Of a stretch of 8,085 bases of DNA, positions 7,159 through 8,085 are shown piece by piece (within the stretch, counting starts at the first letter, position 1; each line of letters begins with the position of its first letter). The translations under genes and the position numbers were made by a program. Under the pieces are notes generated by a model. That model was not told the DNA's origin, made no database searches, and saw nothing but the letters and a program-made list of their open reading frames with translations. The stretch comes from Bacteroidetes bacterium 4572_112 (GTDB lineage Bacteria; Bacteroidota; Bacteroidia; Bacteroidales; UBA1556), in NCBI GenBank assembly GCA_002254285.1, contig NIUZ01000080.1:1-8085 (forward strand). The letters are read 5' to 3'.

Positions 7159-7276
7159 CAATTAATAATTATTTAAAATGATAGTTATTTGAGGTAAATT
7201 TCACTTTTAGATGTGATTTCTGTTTTTCTTTTATTAGGTTTATTATAATCAAGAGTAAATACTATAAAAAAAAGTT

Positions 7277-7293
7277 GAACTCCTTCAGAGTTC
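7277..7293. repeat. Short palindromic element with the CTTCA loop
   Basis: GAACTC (7277-7282), loop CTTCA, GAGTTC (7288-7293): a perfect 6-bp stem. Loop and closing base pair are identical to those of the hairpin in the 56-bp repeat, 26 bases downstream, but the arms differ throughout. It has no T-run suited to termination on the plus strand. Taken as a relative of the other CCTTCAG-core elements. Confidence 0.65.
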
Positions 7294-7319
7294 CCAATAG
7301 ACTTTTCTTATATCCCATA

Positions 7320-7375
7320 AATTCTAGTTGTGATTATTATTGTTTTACGCCTTCAGCGTAATGGATAAGAATGAT
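7320..7375 (+). repeat. 56-bp dispersed repeat, copy 2, with central hairpin
   Basis: Same orientation as 3087-3142 and identical but for one base. The TTACGC/GCGTAA hairpin falls at 7345-7361 and the outer ATTCT/AGAAT pairing at 7321-7325 with 7368-7372. The sequence beyond both edges is unrelated between the copies, which defines the ends of the unit. With copy 1 it brackets the M48, barrel and lipoprotein genes. Confidence 0.85.
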
Positions 7376-7407
7376 ATTTTATTATGCTCTGAAATATCAA
7401 TAATTAG

Positions 7408-7460
7408 CCATTAATAATTAATCATTGATTCCCGATATTCTCGGGATAACCATTAATAAT
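7408..7460. repeat. TCCCGA/TCGGGA hairpin between 11-bp direct repeats
   Basis: TCCCGA (7430-7435), loop TATTC, TCGGGA (7441-7446) is a perfect 6-bp stem. It is bracketed by CCATTAATAAT at 7408-7418 and again at 7450-7460. The right-hand copy ends 18 bases before the leuS -7 box, so the unit overlaps the upstream promoter area. This could be a mobile palindromic element with its flanks or an operator; the AT-rich direct repeat may also be chance. Confidence 0.5.
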
Positions 7461-7478
7461 AAACACTCATATTTTTAC

Positions 7479-7486
7479 TACTTTTG
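7479..7486 (+). promoter_or_regulatory. Probable -7 box for leuS
   Basis: TACTTTTG, the same octamer as in the M1 promoter, about 28 bases before the leuS ATG. The start point would be near 7492, giving a leader of about 20 bases rich in A and C. A matching TTG at the -33 position is not seen. Confidence 0.5.
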
Positions 7487-7513
7487 CAAACCAAAATCAA
7501 AACCAAATTTACA

Positions 7514-8085
7514 ATGGATTATAATTTTTCTGATATAGAGAAAAAGTGGCAAGACTACTGGACAAAAAACGAAACCTATAAGGTTGATATAGATAATAAT
7601 AAGCCTAAATATTATGTTCTTGATATGTTTCCTTATCCTTCGGGAGCAGGGCTACATGTTGGTCACCCACTAGGTTATATTGCATCGGATATTTACTCTC
7701 GTTACAAACGTCATAAGGGGTTTAATGTGCTACATCCTATGGGTTTTGATGCCTATGGTTTGCCTGCTGAGCAATATGCCATAAAAACTGGGCAACATCC
7801 TGCTGTTACTACCGAAATTAATATCAAAAGGTATAAAGAGCAGCTTGGCAAAATTGGTTTTTCATTCGATTGGAGTCGTGAGGTGCGAACTTCTGACCCT
7901 AAATATTATAAGTGGACACAATGGGTTTTTACTAAATTATTTGCCTCCTGGTATAATAATGCTAGCAGAAAGGCTGAGCCTATTCACCTTTTGGAACAAA
8001 TATTTGGTATAAATGGTAATCAGAAAATTGATGCTGCTTGTACTGAAGTTGCTAAGTTTACTGGCGAAGAATGGAAGGCTATGGA
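7514..8085 (+). CDS. leuS: Leucyl-tRNA synthetase, N-terminal part (3' end cut off by the window)
   Basis: Class I aminoacyl-tRNA synthetase that charges tRNA-Leu in the cytoplasm. The visible 190 residues begin MDYNFSDIEKKWQDYW, typical of LeuRS N termini. They contain the ATP-binding signature as H48-V-G-H51, preceded by F-P-Y-P-S-G and followed by H-P-M-G-F-D-A-Y-G-L-P-A-E. F-D-W-S-R-E and the W-T-Q-W-V-F helix follow in the expected order. After about residue 148 comes the insertion seen in Bacteroidota LeuRS (A-E-P-I-H-L-L, then F-T-G-E-E-W-K-A-M), absent from the E. coli enzyme. The full protein should be over 900 residues, so roughly four fifths lie beyond the window. It is a single transcription unit start with its own promoter box and no visible Shine-Dalgarno or T-box leader. 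Confidence 0.97.
   Translation, partial: MDYNFSDIEKKWQDYWTKNETYKVDIDNNKPKYYVLDMFPYPSGAGLHVGHPLGYIASDIYSRYKRHKGFNVLHPMGFDAYGLPAEQYAIKTGQHPAVTTEINIKRYKEQLGKIGFSFDWSREVRTSDPKYYKWTQWVFTKLFASWYNNASRKAEPIHLLEQIFGINGNQKIDAACTEVAKFTGEEWKAM

Larger units (their letters stand above)
7126..7513. other. Divergent intergenic region with repeats and two promoters
   Basis: Stretch of 388 bases between the lipoprotein and leuS. It holds the lipoprotein promoter, an AT-rich part without recognisable content (about 7160-7270), the CCTTCAG-core hairpin at 7277-7293, copy 2 of the 56-bp repeat, a TCCCGA/TCGGGA hairpin between two 11-bp direct repeats, and the leuS promoter box. No coding frame worth reporting. 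Confidence 0.7.

Noticed and set aside
7126..7513. T-box or other leader riboswitch upstream of leuS.
   Set aside because: The predicted leader is only about 20 bases, and T-box leaders are not the usual control of leuS in this phylum.

Overview
The window comes from an AT-rich member of the Bacteroidota. Four lines of sequence evidence agree on this. The start of leuS carries the Bacteroidota-type insertion after the first part of the catalytic domain. Several genes are preceded by promoter-like TAnnTTTG boxes, and Shine-Dalgarno sites are mostly lacking. A secreted M1 peptidase has the GMEYPN form of the substrate motif that is common in this phylum. A small lipoprotein has a K-E-E signal just after its lipid-bearing cysteine.

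Layout, left to right. (1) 1-2962, minus strand: a two-gene unit made of a large exported M1 zinc peptidase with a beta-rich C-terminal region, followed after 5 bases by an LpxH-like lipid A phosphoesterase, which runs off the window edge and appears to start at TTG. (2) 2963-3601: a long divergent spacer with a good promoter for the M1 gene, a cluster of hairpin-forming repeats, and a probable promoter for the rightward genes. (3) 3602-6576, plus strand: an exported M48 zinc protease with about 460 extra residues of unassigned C-terminal sequence, coupled through a TAATG overlap to a small outer-membrane beta-barrel protein. (4) 6766-7125, minus strand: a small, probably surface-exposed lipoprotein. 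(5) 7126-7513: a second repeat-bearing spacer. (6) 7514-8085, plus strand: the 5' part of leucyl-tRNA synthetase.

The ends are housekeeping functions (lipid A synthesis and tRNA charging), while the middle is accessory and wholly envelope-directed. The M48/barrel pair and the lipoprotein lie between two nearly identical 56-bp direct repeats about 4.2 kb apart, so this segment may behave as a cassette.

The most unusual signals are non-coding. Three separate hairpins share the heptamer CCTTCAG (loop plus closing bases) while their arms differ completely, yet each pair of arms is perfectly complementary. Next to one of them lies a 16-bp hairpin whose loop and upper stem could instead pair with an upstream heptamer. 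The best candidate for an undescribed protein system is the M48 fusion with its coupled barrel partner. No tRNA, rRNA, CRISPR array or intact transposase is visible.
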